From: Balneolaceae bacterium
GTDB taxonomy: Bacteria > Bacteroidota > Rhodothermia > Balneolales > Balneolaceae
Length of the DNA: 6,828 nt
Direction of reading: 5' to 3'
Assembly (NCBI GenBank): GCA_007123785.1
Contig: SLGL01000088.1
Span: 1-6,828 of the forward strand
Shown here: positions 6,725 to 6,828 of the stretch, in pieces
How the letters are laid out: each line of letters starts with the position of its first letter
Position numbering within the stretch: position 1 is the first letter of the stretch
Notes under the pieces: model-generated
What the model was told of the DNA's origin: nothing
What the model saw: only the letters and a program-made list of their open reading frames with translations
Database searches by the model: none
Translations under genes and position numbers: made by a program

Positions 6725-6828
6725 GATTTCCCACCGTTAAGTTTCATTTTAAAATCAGATGTCCACAACAAGGGCGATGGCTCATAAGCCGTAACAACAA
6801 TACATTCCTCGGAATGTAGATTTTGTGC
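6721..6828 (-). CDS. C-terminal end of DUF4258-like toxin, 5' end beyond window
   Basis: The last 35 codons of a gene entering from the right edge. The visible peptide includes CIVVTAYEPSPLLWTSDFKM, which fits the end of DUF4258 proteins: a V-I/V-T-x-Y-x-P strand followed by a W and a charged tail. Proteins of this family are commonly encoded immediately upstream of YgiT-type zinc-finger antitoxins and are regarded as RelE/MqsR-like putative RNase toxins. The TGA at 6723-6721 overlaps the antitoxin ATG by four bases. The catalytic part lies outside the window, so integrity and activity cannot be judged. Assignment rests on the short tail plus the partner gene. Confidence 0.75.
   Translation of the reverse strand, partial: AQNLHSEECIVVTAYEPSPLLWTSDFKMKLNGGKS

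Overview
The window looks like a chromosomal segment of a Bacteroidota/Balneolota-like bacterium, possibly a Balneolales member. This is inferred from protein flavour, weak Shine-Dalgarno signals, mid-range base composition and GC-rich intergenic inverted repeats; there is no rRNA or other phylogenetic marker. Five of the six protein genes read on the minus strand, and one small gene reads on the plus strand.

Layout from right to left, following minus-strand transcription. At the right edge is a type II toxin-antitoxin-like pair: the last 35 codons of a DUF4258-like toxin, overlapping by four bases a complete 74-residue YgiT/MqsA-type zinc-finger antitoxin. A plus-strand gene for a 124-residue protein with an AbrB-like N-terminal pattern converges on this pair. 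About 450 bases without a credible gene follow, holding repeat-like inverted sequences. Next is a GTG-started DASS/SLC13-family sodium:dicarboxylate transporter. A second gene-poor stretch (about 650 bases) contains nested inverted repeats built from recurring words. Then comes purK (N5-carboxyaminoimidazole ribonucleotide synthase, purine biosynthesis). It is followed after 37 bases by an exported beta-lactamase-fold serine hydrolase, whose stop codon overlaps the start of a second, paralogous hydrolase that runs off the left edge.

purK and the two hydrolases probably form one transcription unit, with the hydrolases translationally coupled. The transporter (carboxylate uptake), PurK (cytoplasmic purine synthesis) and the hydrolases (exported, substrate unknown) do not form an obvious single pathway. 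The right-hand third, with its repeats, toxin-antitoxin pair and higher-GC small gene, is the more accessory-looking part. No strongly novel system is evident. The points most worth a second look are the coupled hydrolase pair, the truncated toxin-antitoxin locus beside an unrecognised AbrB-like gene, and the nested repeat modules.
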